The notes beneath the pieces were generated by a model. It ran no database searches. It worked only from the letters and a program-made list of their open reading frames with translations, and had not been told where the DNA came from. 64,000 nt of DNA from Spirochaetaceae bacterium (lineage in GTDB: Bacteria; Spirochaetota; Spirochaetia; Treponematales; Treponemataceae): contig JAGBFB010000006.1 in NCBI GenBank assembly GCA_017936665.1, positions 1 to 64,000 of the forward strand. The letters run 5' to 3'. This document shows positions 1-7,407 of the stretch, in pieces; the stretch's first letter is position 1, and each line of letters begins with the position of its first letter. The translations under genes and the position numbers were made by a program.

Positions 1-140
1 AAAGGAATTGATTGAATACTTGTCTTGGTACAACGAAAAAAGAATTAAAGTTAAATTAAAAGGACTGACCCCTTTACAATTCAGGAATCAGTCCTTAAAA
101 TCAGCCTAGTTAAAGTGTCCAATAATTGGGGTGCACTTCA
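1..140 (+). mobile_element. Right end of an IS3-family (IS150-like) insertion sequence
   Basis: The window opens inside an insertion sequence. The C-terminal transposase codons (2-109) are followed by a terminal sequence at about 114-140 (GTGTCCAATAATTGG, then GGTGCACTTCA) that ends in CA, as expected for IS3-family elements, whose ends are 5'-TG...CA-3'. The left end lies outside the window, so completeness and target duplication cannot be judged. The exact outer boundary at 140 is inferred from the CA dinucleotide. Confidence 0.75.
2..109 (+). CDS. IS3-family transposase OrfB, C-terminal fragment (runs off window start)
   Basis: Reading from base 2 gives 35 codons ending in TAG at 107-109. 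The peptide contains YNEKRIKVKLKGLTPLQFR, the usual end of the DDE integrase core (rve) in IS150-type transposases: Y-N-x-x-R-x-K, L-x-x-L-T-P, then R. The N-terminal helix-turn-helix and the catalytic residues are upstream of the window. In a complete element this protein cuts and joins the IS ends. Nothing in the visible part suggests it is broken. Confidence 0.8.
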   Translation, partial: KELIEYLSWYNEKRIKVKLKGLTPLQFRNQSLKSA

Positions 141-216
141 GATTTTTGTAAGAACACAGCTTTTTTTATGTGGAAAACTATAGGAAATATGTTATATTAT
201 ACATAGGAGAATTTTT

Positions 217-495
217 ATGTTATATCCATTTATGACTTTACCAGATGAAACAGAAATTGTTCACTCTGAAATATTATTAAAAAACAATAAAGAAAATGTA
301 AAGGTTTACATTGAACGACCAATTGATGGTGGATTTGCAAGTGCAACATGTTGGCTTCCTGAATATATATGGGAAGATATAAAAGGATTTTCTACAGAAG
401 ACATTGAATATTTTTCAGAAATAATTCATTCGGGAGCACATTTATTATTTGAATTTGCTCGTTCTGGAGGATTTGAAAATGCCTCAAGTTTTTAG
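217..495 (+). CDS. Small hypothetical protein, partner of a DUF4160 protein
   Basis: A 92-residue acidic protein with no signal peptide or membrane segment. An AGGAG site lies 8 nt before the ATG, behind an AT-rich stretch (TATATTATA) that can serve as a -10 box. It overlaps the following DUF4160 gene by 17 bp, so the two are probably translationally coupled. Pairs of a roughly 90-aa DUF2442-like protein and a DUF4160 protein are common in accessory regions and have sometimes been listed as possible toxin-antitoxin pairs, but I cannot assign this one to DUF2442 and propose no activity. It sits directly after the IS end. Confidence 0.7.
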   Translation: MLYPFMTLPDETEIVHSEILLKNNKENVKVYIERPIDGGFASATCWLPEYIWEDIKGFSTEDIEYFSEIIHSGAHLLFEFARSGGFENASSF

Positions 496-757
496 TGTGG
501 GCTCTTATCTTGTTTTCATTTGGGTAAATGAAGGTAAGCCTTTAGAACCAATACATGTACATATATCCGAAAAACGTCCTACAAAAAAATCAACAAAAGT
601 CTGGATAACAAGTGCTGGTAAATGTTTACTCGCAAATAACGACTCAAAAATACCCTCAACAGCACTAAAAAACATAATGCGAATTATAGAAATTCGCTCA
701 TTTGAAATTATCCAAAAATGGAAAGACACTTTTGGTGAAATTAGTTTTTATTGCTAA
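479..757 (+). CDS. DUF4160 family protein
   Basis: The start at 479 (MPQVFSVG) is chosen because GGAGG lies 8 nt upstream and DUF4160 proteins begin M-P-x-(I/V)-x-R/S; a longer frame from 449 has no such site. The signature PIHVHI, with its two histidines, is present near residue 29, and the N-terminal SYLVFIWVN matches the family's short beta-strands. The protein is 92 aa, the normal length. Function is unknown; the family is frequent beside small DUF2442-type genes and mobile elements, as here. A hairpin terminator follows. Confidence 0.8.
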   Translation: MPQVFSVGSYLVFIWVNEGKPLEPIHVHISEKRPTKKSTKVWITSAGKCLLANNDSKIPSTALKNIMRIIEIRSFEIIQKWKDTFGEISFYC

Positions 758-782
758 AGCCTTAAAAAGAGCAAATAATTAC

Positions 783-824
783 AAAAATGACTACACAAAA
801 TATGTATTCTATGTAGCCATTTTT
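783..824. terminator. Bidirectional hairpin terminator between DUF4160 gene and LRR gene
   Basis: AAAAATGACTACA (783-795) pairs with TGTAGCCATTTTT (812-824) with one mismatch. The flanking A and T runs allow termination in both directions, serving the DUF4160 gene (ends 757, plus) and the LRR gene (ends 832, minus). Confidence 0.7.
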
Positions 825-831
825 GGTGGAT

Positions 832-1647
832 TTAGTTAAATCTTTCTGGTAGTTTTACACCAGTTCCTTCAAAAGCATCACTAGCAATGTGTTTTACACT
901 GTCAGGAATGGTAACATTTTTCAAACTTGTACAGCCAGAAAAAGCTCTAGTATAAATATCTGTTACAGTGTCTGGTATTGTTACATTTCTTAAAAAAAAG
1001 CAGTTCTTAAAAGCTTCAGCACCAATTGCTGTTACGCTATTTGGTATAGTTATATTAGACAACGAACAGCTCTCAAAAGTTCCAACATAAATTGCTTCTA
1101 CTCTATTTGGTATGCTTACATTAGTTAAATTTTTACAACCCGAAAACGCATAACTACCAATCACTGTTACAGAATCTGGTATAGTTATACTTGTTAAACT
1201 TGTACAGTTCGAAAAAGCACCCCAACCAATCTCTGTTACACTTTCAGGGATTATTACATCATTTAAACTTTCGCAACCAAAAAATGCACCCTTACCTATT
1301 TTTGTTACACTATCAGGAATTGTTATACTAGCTAAACTTTTACAAAGATAAAATGCATCGTTACCTATTTCTATGACAGTGTTTGGAATAGTTATACTTT
1401 TAAAATTTTGAAATCGAAAAGCTTTCTCCCCTATACATGTTACAGGATGTTTGTTAATACGTTTTGGAATAACTACGGAAAGAATATCTGCTTTATTACT
1501 AAATCCAGTAATTACAATCCCCTCTCTATTAGGATCATAATAATGATCAAAGTATTCTGCAGGAGTTTCTTTTGCACAATCTACAAAACCAAATAACATA
1601 CTTACTGTAACCATTATCACAATAAGCCCTAAAAAATATTTCTTCAT
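832..1647 (-). CDS. BspA/TpLRR-type leucine-rich-repeat exported protein
   Basis: A 271-aa protein. The start at 1647 (MKKYFLGLIV) is supported by AGGAGG 6 nt upstream; a longer reading from 1683 lacks a site. Residues 1-24 form a signal peptide ending near F-V-D-C, a weak lipobox, so it may be a lipoprotein. From about residue 70 there are eight 22-23-aa repeats of the type (S/N)(I/V)TIP(D/N)SVxxIGxxAFxxCxSL, the LRR_5 repeat of BspA and Treponema LRR proteins, which is associated with adhesion or protein binding at the surface. It is transcribed divergently from an XRE regulator, and the intergenic region carries three spaced operator-like repeats. Confidence 0.88.
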   Translation of the reverse strand: MKKYFLGLIVIMVTVSMLFGFVDCAKETPAEYFDHYYDPNREGIVITGFSNKADILSVVIPKRINKHPVTCIGEKAFRFQNFKSITIPNTVIEIGNDAFYLCKSLASITIPDSVTKIGKGAFFGCESLNDVIIPESVTEIGWGAFSNCTSLTSITIPDSVTVIGSYAFSGCKNLTNVSIPNRVEAIYVGTFESCSLSNITIPNSVTAIGAEAFKNCFFLRNVTIPDTVTDIYTRAFSGCTSLKNVTIPDSVKHIASDAFEGTGVKLPERFN

Positions 1648-1715
1648 CCCAATTCCTCCTAAAGAATTTCCATTTTTACTCAATTACTAAAAAAATAGTA
1701 ATATTTCTTTTATCA

Positions 1716-1788
1716 ATCACAATATTTTGCGACTTCCTATTAGATTATCACATAATATTGCTATTGTAAAGTTATAAATCACAATATT
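1716..1788. promoter_or_regulatory. Three operator-like repeats at exact 31-bp spacing
   Basis: ATCACAATATT occurs at 1716-1726 and 1778-1788, and a variant ATCACATAATATT at 1747-1759. Their starts are exactly 31 bp apart, three helical turns, so all three face the same side of the DNA. The third copy ends just before the putative -10 box of the XRE gene, the second lies in the predicted LRR promoter, and the first lies downstream of its start site. Binding by the adjacent XRE protein is inference. Confidence 0.65.
1742..1770 (-). promoter_or_regulatory. Predicted promoter of the LRR gene
   Basis: On the minus strand TTTACA (1770-1765), a 17-bp spacer and TAATCT (1747-1742) form a sigma-70-like promoter. 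The middle operator repeat lies in the spacer, which would make a bound regulator compete with RNA polymerase. Confidence 0.5.
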
Positions 1789-1804
1789 ATGTTATTCTTG
1801 AAAC

Positions 1805-2131
1805 ATGGATTTTAGAACTCGATTACGAGAAGAAATTGAATACTCTGGATTACTAGACAAGGAAGTTGCAGCAAAGGCAAATATTAGTAAACGTGCAATT
1901 GATAGTTATGTCGGAAGTCAAGGTTGCATACCATCAGCAGATGTTGCTGTTCGGCTGGCACAAGTTCTTAACACAACAGTTGAATATCTTGTTACAGGAG
2001 AAACATCCACTTTTCAAACATCAAACGATAATAAAATAAAAAGTATCACTTCAAAATTAAAACATTTTTCAGAAAAAGATTTATCTATCATAAACGCAGT
2101 AGTTGATGGCTTAGACGAAAAATATTCATAA
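1805..2131 (+). CDS. XRE-family helix-turn-helix regulator
   Basis: A 108-aa cytosolic DNA-binding protein. Residues 1-65 fit the Cro/C1 HTH fold: the turn helix LLDKEVAAKANISKRAIDSY is followed by the P-S-A-D-V-A-V-R-L-A-Q-x-L motif and EYLVTGE typical of XRE proteins. The C-terminal 35 residues look like a short dimerisation helix pair. No Shine-Dalgarno site precedes the ATG, but a TATTCT box ends 6 nt before it, suggesting leaderless translation. It is divergent from the LRR protein and probably represses both promoters through the 31-bp-spaced sites; this target is inferred from position. Confidence 0.88.
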   Translation: MDFRTRLREEIEYSGLLDKEVAAKANISKRAIDSYVGSQGCIPSADVAVRLAQVLNTTVEYLVTGETSTFQTSNDNKIKSITSKLKHFSEKDLSIINAVVDGLDEKYS

Positions 2132-2151
2132 AATTCACCAAATTTCATACA

Positions 2152-2180
2152 TTGCCTAAAAAACTTAAATGATGTAACAT
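2152..2180 (+). promoter_or_regulatory. cysK promoter, leaderless arrangement
   Basis: TTGCCT (2152-2157), 17 bp, TAACAT (2175-2180). Only 6 nt separate the -10 box from the ATG at 2187, so transcription should begin at the start codon. Confidence 0.6.
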
Positions 2181-2186
2181 AAACCT

Positions 2187-3128
2187 ATGATTTACAATAC
2201 AATCTTAGACGCAATCGGAAATACTCCTTTAATTAAACTAAATAGAATGACAGACGAAGATTCTGCACAAATCCTTGTAAAATTTGAAGGATTAAATGTA
2301 GGTGGTTCTATTAAAACTCGCACTGCCTACAATATGATTTTAGATGCAGAAAAAAAAGGAATTATCAATAAAGATACAATCATTGTAGAACCTACAAGTG
2401 GAAATCAAGGTATCGGACTTGCCCTTGTTGGTGCTGTTCGCGGATATAAAACAATTATCATTATGCCAGATTCTGTAAGTGAAGAACGCCGCAAACTTGT
2501 AAAACATTATGGAGCAGAAGTAAAACTCATTCACGATTCAGGTGATATCGGTGAATGTATCAAAGATTGTGTAAACACAGCAATCAAAATGGCACACGAA
2601 AATCCTAATGTTTTTGTTCCACAACAATTTGAAAATCCAGCAAATAATGAAATCCAAAGAAACCAAACTGCAAAAGAAATTCTTGCACAAGTTGAAGGTC
2701 CTATCCATGGATTTTGTTCTGGAATTGGTACAGGTGGTACAATTTCTGGAATTGGCGAAACTCTAAAAGAAGCAAATCCAGAAATCACAATTTGGGCAGT
2801 TGAACCACAAAACGCTGCAATCCTTGCAGGTGGAACAATTGGAACACATCTTCAAATGGGAATTGGAGATGGACTTATCCCAGAGAATTTAAACCAAGAA
2901 ATTTATGATGATATATATATCGTAACGGATGCACAAGCCATAAAAACTTCACAAGATTTAGCACGCAAAGAAGGAATCATGTGTGGAATTTCTAGTGGTA
3001 CAAATGTTGCAGCTGCCATAGAACTTGCAAAAAAACTTGGTAAAGGAAAAACCGTTGTAACAGTTCTTCCTGATACAGCCGAACGATATTTTAGCACACC
3101 ATTATTTGATGAAGAAACTTTATTTTAA
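2187..3128 (+). CDS. cysK: Cysteine synthase (O-acetylserine sulfhydrylase), PLP-dependent
   Basis: A 313-aa fold-type II PLP enzyme that replaces the acetyl group of O-acetylserine with sulfide to make cysteine in the cytosol. The PLP lysine is K43 in G-G-S-I-K-T-R; the substrate-binding loop P-T-S-G-N-Q-G is at 69-75; the phosphate-binding G-T-G-G-T is at 181-185; the late S-S-G-T-N motif is present. The usual N-P-x-x-S-V-K-D-R block reads N-V-G-G-S-I-K-T-R and the loop has Q instead of T, so another beta-substituting activity (for example cystathionine beta-synthase-like) cannot be excluded. No Shine-Dalgarno site; a -10 box lies 6 nt before ATG. A MATE gene follows after 2 nt, so they form an operon. 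Confidence 0.9.
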   Translation: MIYNTILDAIGNTPLIKLNRMTDEDSAQILVKFEGLNVGGSIKTRTAYNMILDAEKKGIINKDTIIVEPTSGNQGIGLALVGAVRGYKTIIIMPDSVSEERRKLVKHYGAEVKLIHDSGDIGECIKDCVNTAIKMAHENPNVFVPQQFENPANNEIQRNQTAKEILAQVEGPIHGFCSGIGTGGTISGIGETLKEANPEITIWAVEPQNAAILAGGTIGTHLQMGIGDGLIPENLNQEIYDDIYIVTDAQAIKTSQDLARKEGIMCGISSGTNVAAAIELAKKLGKGKTVVTVLPDTAERYFSTPLFDEETLF

Positions 3129-3130
3129 TT

Positions 3131-4495
3131 ATGTCAAAAAATTATCAGATTGATATGACAGAAGGTTCAATTGTAAAAAAGCTTTTGCAATTTTCTGTTC
3201 CATTGATTTTTTCTAGTTTATTACAACTTCTCTTTAACGCAGCTGATGTAATCGTTGTAGGGCGCTTTGCTGGGGATAATTCTTTAGCAGCAGTTGGATC
3301 AACAAGTTCTTTAGTAAATTTACTAGTAAATTTATTTGTTGGACTTTCTATAGGAACAACAGTTGTTGCTGCAAATTTTTTTGGAGCAGGTAAAAAACAA
3401 GAACTAAAAGATACAGTTCACACTGCAATGTTTTTAAGTATAATAAGTGGAATAATTCTTACACTTATCGGAGTTATTGGAGCAAAGCAAATTTTAAAAC
3501 TAATGCAATCTCCAAAAGAAGTTTTAGAGCTTGCAACTTTGTATTTACAAATTTATTTTTCTGGAATTACTGCCACAATGATTTACAATTTTGGTAGTGC
3601 AATCCTTAGAGCAAAAGGTGACACAAAACGTCCCCTATATTTTTTATTTTTTGCTGGAATTATAAATGTCATATTAAACTTAATTTTTGTCATATTTTTA
3701 AAAATGGATGTGGCAGGAGTTGCATTAGCAACAGTTATTTCTCAATGTATATCTGCTTTTTTAGTTGTTAGATGTCTTATTAAAGAATCTGAAGAATTTA
3801 AACTTGACATCAAAAAATTAAAAATCAATGTACCTATATTAATTCGTATCATAAAAATCGGAGTTCCAGCAGGACTTCAGGGAATCATATTTTCACTTTC
3901 AAATGTCATAATTCAGTCTAGCATCAATTCCTTTGGAGCAATCACTATTGCAGGAAATTCAGCAGCGTCAAATATTGAAGGTTTCATTTTTACCGCAATG
4001 AATGGATTTTCTCAAGGTACATTAACTTTTATTTCACAAAATTTTGGTGCAAAAAAATATGACAGAATAAATAAGACAATTTTTGTTGCACAAATATGTG
4101 TATTTTTGTCAGGTTTTATTTTTGGCAACTTATCTGTCATATTTGGAAAACAACTTTTATCTTTATATACACAAAACTCAGATGTTATTGCAAGTGGAAT
4201 GGAACGTCTAAAAATTATTTGTACAACCTATGCTCTTTGTGGAATGATGGACGTTATGGGAAACTCAATCCGTGGAATTGGACATTCTGTTTTACCAATG
4301 ATTGTTACTCTTTTAGGAGCTTGTGGTATTCGTATTTTATGGATAAGTACAATTTTTCTTATTCCAAGATTTCATACTTGTAATGTAATTTTTATATCTT
4401 ATCCAATTTCTTGGGGCGTAACTTTTTTAGTACATTTAATTTGTTATTTTATTTTGAAAAAGAAAGTTTTTCTCTCTTCTATGAATTATATTTAA
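3131..4495 (+). CDS. MATE family multidrug/Na+ antiporter
   Basis: A 454-aa inner-membrane protein with about 12 hydrophobic segments. It opens with the MATE signature T-E-G-S-I-V-K-K-L-L-Q-F-S-V-P-L-I-F-S and A-A-D-V-I-V-V-G-R-F-A-G, and has an internal repeat in the second half beginning I-I-K-I-G-V-P-A-G-L-Q-G. Length and motifs match the DinF/NorM-type branch common in Firmicutes and spirochaetes. The family exports cationic drugs or metabolites in exchange for Na+ or H+; the substrate here is unknown. The start follows the cysK stop by 2 nt, indicating translational coupling. Confidence 0.9.
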   Translation: MSKNYQIDMTEGSIVKKLLQFSVPLIFSSLLQLLFNAADVIVVGRFAGDNSLAAVGSTSSLVNLLVNLFVGLSIGTTVVAANFFGAGKKQELKDTVHTAMFLSIISGIILTLIGVIGAKQILKLMQSPKEVLELATLYLQIYFSGITATMIYNFGSAILRAKGDTKRPLYFLFFAGIINVILNLIFVIFLKMDVAGVALATVISQCISAFLVVRCLIKESEEFKLDIKKLKINVPILIRIIKIGVPAGLQGIIFSLSNVIIQSSINSFGAITIAGNSAASNIEGFIFTAMNGFSQGTLTFISQNFGAKKYDRINKTIFVAQICVFLSGFIFGNLSVIFGKQLLSLYTQNSDVIASGMERLKIICTTYALCGMMDVMGNSIRGIGHSVLPMIVTLLGACGIRILWISTIFLIPRFHTCNVIFISYPISWGVTFLVHLICYFILKKKVFLSSMNYI

Positions 4496-4530
4496 ATTAG
4501 TTTTTGAATATTTCATAGGAGAGAATTTTT

Positions 4531-5106
4531 ATGACAAACATTTTATTTATAATTGGGTCTACAAGAAGAAATTCTTTTAACAGACAGTTAGCAAAAATTA
4601 CTGAAAAATTAATTGCACAATACGCAAGTAATAATTGCTCACAAATACAAGTTGATTATCTTGATTTTAGTGATGTTCCTTTTTTTAATCAGGATACAGA
4701 ATTTCCAACACCAGAATCTGTTAGTAAAGTTAGAAATCAAATTTCTGTAGCAGATGGAATTTGGGTTTTCGCTCCAGAATATAATCAAAGTTATCCCGGT
4801 TATTTAAAAAATCTTATTGATTGGCTTTCTCGTTCTTTAAAGAAAAATGATTTTTCAAGTGGAACTTCAATTCAAAATAAAAAAATTACAATAAGTGGAG
4901 TTTCAGGAAAATCCGCTGCAGGAAATTCGCGCAAAAAACTTTCTGAACTTTTAACCTATGTTGGTGCAAATTTATTTTTAGGCGAAGGTACAGGAATTGC
5001 ACTAAACGGTCAATCTTTTGCAACAGATACTCTTACCCTAACAGATGAAGATTTACAAAAACTCCACAGTCAAGTTGTAGACTTTTTGAGTTTTGTGAAA
5101 GAATGA
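4531..5106 (+). CDS. NADPH-dependent FMN reductase family flavoprotein
   Basis: A 191-aa cytosolic flavodoxin-fold protein. The FMN-phosphate loop I-G-S-T-R-R-N-S-F-N lies at residues 8-17, and the isoalloxazine-binding P-E-Y-N-Q-S-Y-P-G-Y-L-K-N at about 83-95, followed by I-D-W-L-S, the signature of the FMN_red family (azoreductase, chromate reductase, ArsH-like). AGGAGAG lies 8 nt before the ATG. It lies 35 nt after the MATE gene and may belong to the same transcript. The natural electron acceptor cannot be told from the sequence. Confidence 0.9.
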   Translation: MTNILFIIGSTRRNSFNRQLAKITEKLIAQYASNNCSQIQVDYLDFSDVPFFNQDTEFPTPESVSKVRNQISVADGIWVFAPEYNQSYPGYLKNLIDWLSRSLKKNDFSSGTSIQNKKITISGVSGKSAAGNSRKKLSELLTYVGANLFLGEGTGIALNGQSFATDTLTLTDEDLQKLHSQVVDFLSFVKE

Positions 5107-5127
5107 AGATAGATTTTATAAAACAAA

Positions 5128-5164
5128 AATCCCGCCGATTTACTAACAGTAAACCAACGGGATT
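5128..5164 (-). terminator. flaB transcription terminator
   Basis: AATCCCG (5128-5134) pairs with CGGGATT (5158-5164), with an inner TTTAC/GTAAA stem. On the minus strand the hairpin is followed by a T-rich tract (TTTTTGTTTT), so it terminates flaB. On the plus strand no T run follows. Confidence 0.75.
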
Positions 5165-5226
5165 CACCTATAATCAACTGCATAAAAGGCAAAAGTTCAG
5201 TTATGCAGATTTTGGTTTATAATTTA

Positions 5227-6087
5227 CTATTGAAGCAAACTTAAAACATTTTGTGTTGATTGATTTGCTTGTGCCAACATAGCAGTACCAGCTTGTGTAA
5301 GAACTTGGTTCTTTGTAAATTCAACCATTTCTTTAGCCATATCTGTATCACGGATACGAGATTCAGCAGCTTGTAAGTTTTCAGCACCAATGTTAAGACC
5401 ATTAACTGTGTGTTCAAGACGATTTTGGTAAGCACCAAGATCTGCTCTTTGTTTGTTAATTTTCTTAAGAGCTTCATCAAGAGTTCCGATTGCACGGTTT
5501 GCATCATCTGGAGAAGCAAGGCTCATGATTTGTTCATCACCGATATTTCTTAAGTTAAGAGCTTGTGATGTCATTGTTCCAATGAATACTTGAACTCTTT
5601 GATCCATGTTTGCACCAATGTGTAACCACATAGAAGCTGTAACTGTGTTTTCTCCAGTAGGTTTTGCAAAACGACCTGTAAGCATGTTCATTCCGTTGAA
5701 TTGTGCTTGAGAAGCAATTCTGTCAACTTCTGCAATAAGTTGAGAAACTTCAACTTGAATTTGCATTCTGTCTTCATCAGTATAAATACCGTTTGAAGAT
5801 TGAACTGCTAATTCACGAATTCTTTGAACAATGTCAGTTGTTGACTGAAGGAATCCTTCTGTTGTTTGAATGAAAGTGATACCATTTTGTGCGTTTGTTG
5901 CAGCTTGGTTTAATCCTCGAATCTGGCTTCTCATTTTTTCAGAAACAGCAAGACCAGATGCATCGTCACCAGCACGATTGATTTTCATTCCAGAAGAAAG
6001 TTTTTCCATGTTCTTTGTTGTTGCGTTGTTTGTAACGCCCAATGTGCGGTTTGAGTAAAGCGCACTCATGTTGTGATTAATTATCAT
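5227..6087 (-). CDS. flaB: Flagellin FlaB, core subunit of the periplasmic flagellum
   Basis: A 286-aa spirochaetal flagellin without signal peptide, exported by the flagellar type III system and polymerised in the periplasmic filament. The N-terminal D0/D1 block ([17 protein letters not shown], then K-L-S-S-G[14 protein letters not shown]) and the C-terminal block ending N-V-L-S-L-L-Q are intact. The short central region without D2/D3 domains is typical of FlaB. TAGGAG precedes the ATG by 7 nt. A sigma-28-like promoter lies about 60 bp upstream and a hairpin terminator downstream, so it is monocistronic. Paralogues (FlaB1-3) usually exist elsewhere; I cannot say which this is. Confidence 0.96.
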   Translation of the reverse strand: MIINHNMSALYSNRTLGVTNNATTKNMEKLSSGMKINRAGDDASGLAVSEKMRSQIRGLNQAATNAQNGITFIQTTEGFLQSTTDIVQRIRELAVQSSNGIYTDEDRMQIQVEVSQLIAEVDRIASQAQFNGMNMLTGRFAKPTGENTVTASMWLHIGANMDQRVQVFIGTMTSQALNLRNIGDEQIMSLASPDDANRAIGTLDEALKKINKQRADLGAYQNRLEHTVNGLNIGAENLQAAESRIRDTDMAKEMVEFTKNQVLTQAGTAMLAQANQSTQNVLSLLQ

Positions 6088-6142
6088 ATCTTATCTCCTA
6101 TAAAAACCCAAATATACAGGATTTTACAACCCTTACACTTTA

Positions 6143-6169
6143 TCTTCGGAGATATAAAAAAAAACTTTA
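6143..6169 (-). promoter_or_regulatory. Sigma-28 (FliA)-type promoter of flaB
   Basis: On the minus strand TAAAGTTT (6169-6162) matches the sigma-28 -35 element fully. The -10 region begins exactly 15 nt after TAAA and reads TCCGAAGA (6150-6143), sharing the CCGA core of GCCGATAA. The start site would be near 6136, giving a leader of roughly 50 nt. FlgM, the anti-sigma factor for this class, is encoded at 7408. Confidence 0.6.
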
Positions 6170-6180
6170 CATTTTTTTTA

Positions 6181-6600
6181 TTATTTTATTCTGTTTTTAT
6201 TACATTCTGTACATCCTATGATATGTACATGATTTTTCTTATTTTGATAGTAAAATATTCTAGCCACAAGATATCCTTCTTGTGGAATTTGTTTTGTACA
6301 AACAGGACACTTTCGTCTTACCCCCATTTCTGAATATGGGAAACAATGAGAACATCCCATTATATAACATAACTGATTTGAATCGCTTTCTGTATGATAA
6401 ACCCTAGAAAATATCCTTTGGTTACCCACAAGTCCAGACTCGCAAACAGGACATTTATTAACTGTATTTTCAGGAACTTTTTTTTGTACAGTTTTTTGGT
6501 GGTTTTTTCTATTAAAGTAAGAAATTAATTGATATGCTAAGAAAAGTAAAATAAAAGCTATTAGTATTAGAAAAAAAATTAAAAAACTATCTTTATTCAT
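6181..6600 (-). CDS. Membrane-anchored protein with paired CxxC zinc-ribbon motifs
   Basis: A 139-aa protein not recognised as a named family. Residues 5-28 form one strongly hydrophobic segment, followed by a basic stretch. The soluble part has four cysteine pairs: C-P-V-C (about 51), C-S-H-C (about 82), C-P-V-C (about 98) and C-T-E-C near the C-terminus, each matching half a zinc knuckle, so two zinc-ribbon-like units are likely. The similarly spaced Y-I-M-G-C-S-H-C and H-I-I-G-C-T-E-C suggest an internal duplication. With an N-terminal anchor the ribbons could face either side. No function is proposed. Confidence 0.75.
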   Translation of the reverse strand: MNKDSFLIFFLILIAFILLFLAYQLISYFNRKNHQKTVQKKVPENTVNKCPVCESGLVGNQRIFSRVYHTESDSNQLCYIMGCSHCFPYSEMGVRRKCPVCTKQIPQEGYLVARIFYYQNKKNHVHIIGCTECNKNRIK

Positions 6601-6643
6601 ATAATAAATTTTATACTGTTATGGAAAAAAAATAAATCCCTTG

Positions 6644-6672
6644 TTGCAAATTTGTTCTTTTAAATGTATACT
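6644..6672 (+). promoter_or_regulatory. rsmI promoter, leaderless GTG start
   Basis: TTGCAA (6644-6649), 17 bp, TATACT (6667-6672). The in-frame ATG at 6664 lies at the upstream edge of the -10 box and would not be transcribed. The expected start point falls on the GTG at 6679, 6 nt after the box. Confidence 0.65.
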
Positions 6673-6678
6673 TTTATT

Positions 6679-7401
6679 GTGTCAGAATTGTATATTGTTG
6701 CAACCCCTATTGGAAATTTAGGTGATATTACTTACAGAGCTATTGAAACATTAAAATCCGTGGATTATATTGCGGCAGAAGATACACGACACACATTGCA
6801 ACTTCTTAATCATTTTGAAATAAAAAAACCTATGATATCTTGTAGAGCACAAAATGAGGCTGAAGTTTCTAAAAAAATTATCGCTTTGTTAGAAGATGAT
6901 AAATCTGTTGCATTTGTAAGTGATGCAGGAACCCCAGGAATAAGCGATCCTGGAGCAGTTTTGGTAACTGAAGTTCGTAAAGCAAGGTTTAATGTGGTTC
7001 CAATTCCAGGAGCAAGTGCTTTTGCAACCTTAGTTAGTGTAGCAGGAACAGGTGGTAAAACAATAATTTTTGAGGGATTTCTTTCTCCAAAGTCTGGAAG
7101 AAGAAAAAATCGTGTAAAAGAGTTACTTTTAACAGGTTCAGCCTTTATTTTATACGAATCTCCTTACAGAATTGTTAAACTTTTAACAGATATTGCCGAT
7201 ATAGATAGTGAAAGGAGAGTTGTTGTAGGTAGAGAACTTACAAAACTCCATGAAGAAATTGTTGATGGATCAGCAAAGGATGTTTTAGAAACCTTTGCTA
7301 GTAGAACTAAGATTCTTGGAGAATTTGCAATTTTTGTTTCTGGAACAAAAAATGCTCAACTTTTAGAAGATATTGCCGATAATTATAGCAAGGAAAGGTA
7401 G
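6679..7401 (+). CDS. rsmI: 16S rRNA 2'-O-ribose C1402 methyltransferase
   Basis: RsmI methylates the ribose of C1402 in the ribosomal decoding centre using S-adenosylmethionine. The sequence has the tetrapyrrole-methylase fold: L-Y-I-V-A-T-P-I-G-N-L-G-D-I at the start, A-E-D-T-R-H-T, S-D-A-G-T-P-G-I-S-D-P-G in the middle, and P-G-A-S-A. I start it at GTG 6679 (M-S-E-L-Y-I-V), which matches the family N-terminus and the predicted start of transcription. An ATG at 6664 would add five residues but lies on the -10 box and has no ribosome-binding site. flgM follows after 6 nt with its own strong site, so the two are cotranscribed. Confidence 0.94.
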   Translation: MSELYIVATPIGNLGDITYRAIETLKSVDYIAAEDTRHTLQLLNHFEIKKPMISCRAQNEAEVSKKIIALLEDDKSVAFVSDAGTPGISDPGAVLVTEVRKARFNVVPIPGASAFATLVSVAGTGGKTIIFEGFLSPKSGRRKNRVKELLLTGSAFILYESPYRIVKLLTDIADIDSERRVVVGRELTKLHEEIVDGSAKDVLETFASRTKILGEFAIFVSGTKNAQLLEDIADNYSKER

Positions 7402-7407
7402 GTCAAT

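Noticed and set aside
1716-1788. Three short repeats at 31-bp intervals considered as a mini-CRISPR
   Set aside because: Repeats are only 11-13 bp, too short for CRISPR, and they coincide with promoter elements of flanking genes.
5178-5208. Second hairpin (CTGCATAA/TTATGCAG) considered as a terminator between the FMN reductase gene and flaB
   Set aside because: No T run follows on either strand; the adjacent AATCCCG/CGGGATT hairpin is the better terminator.
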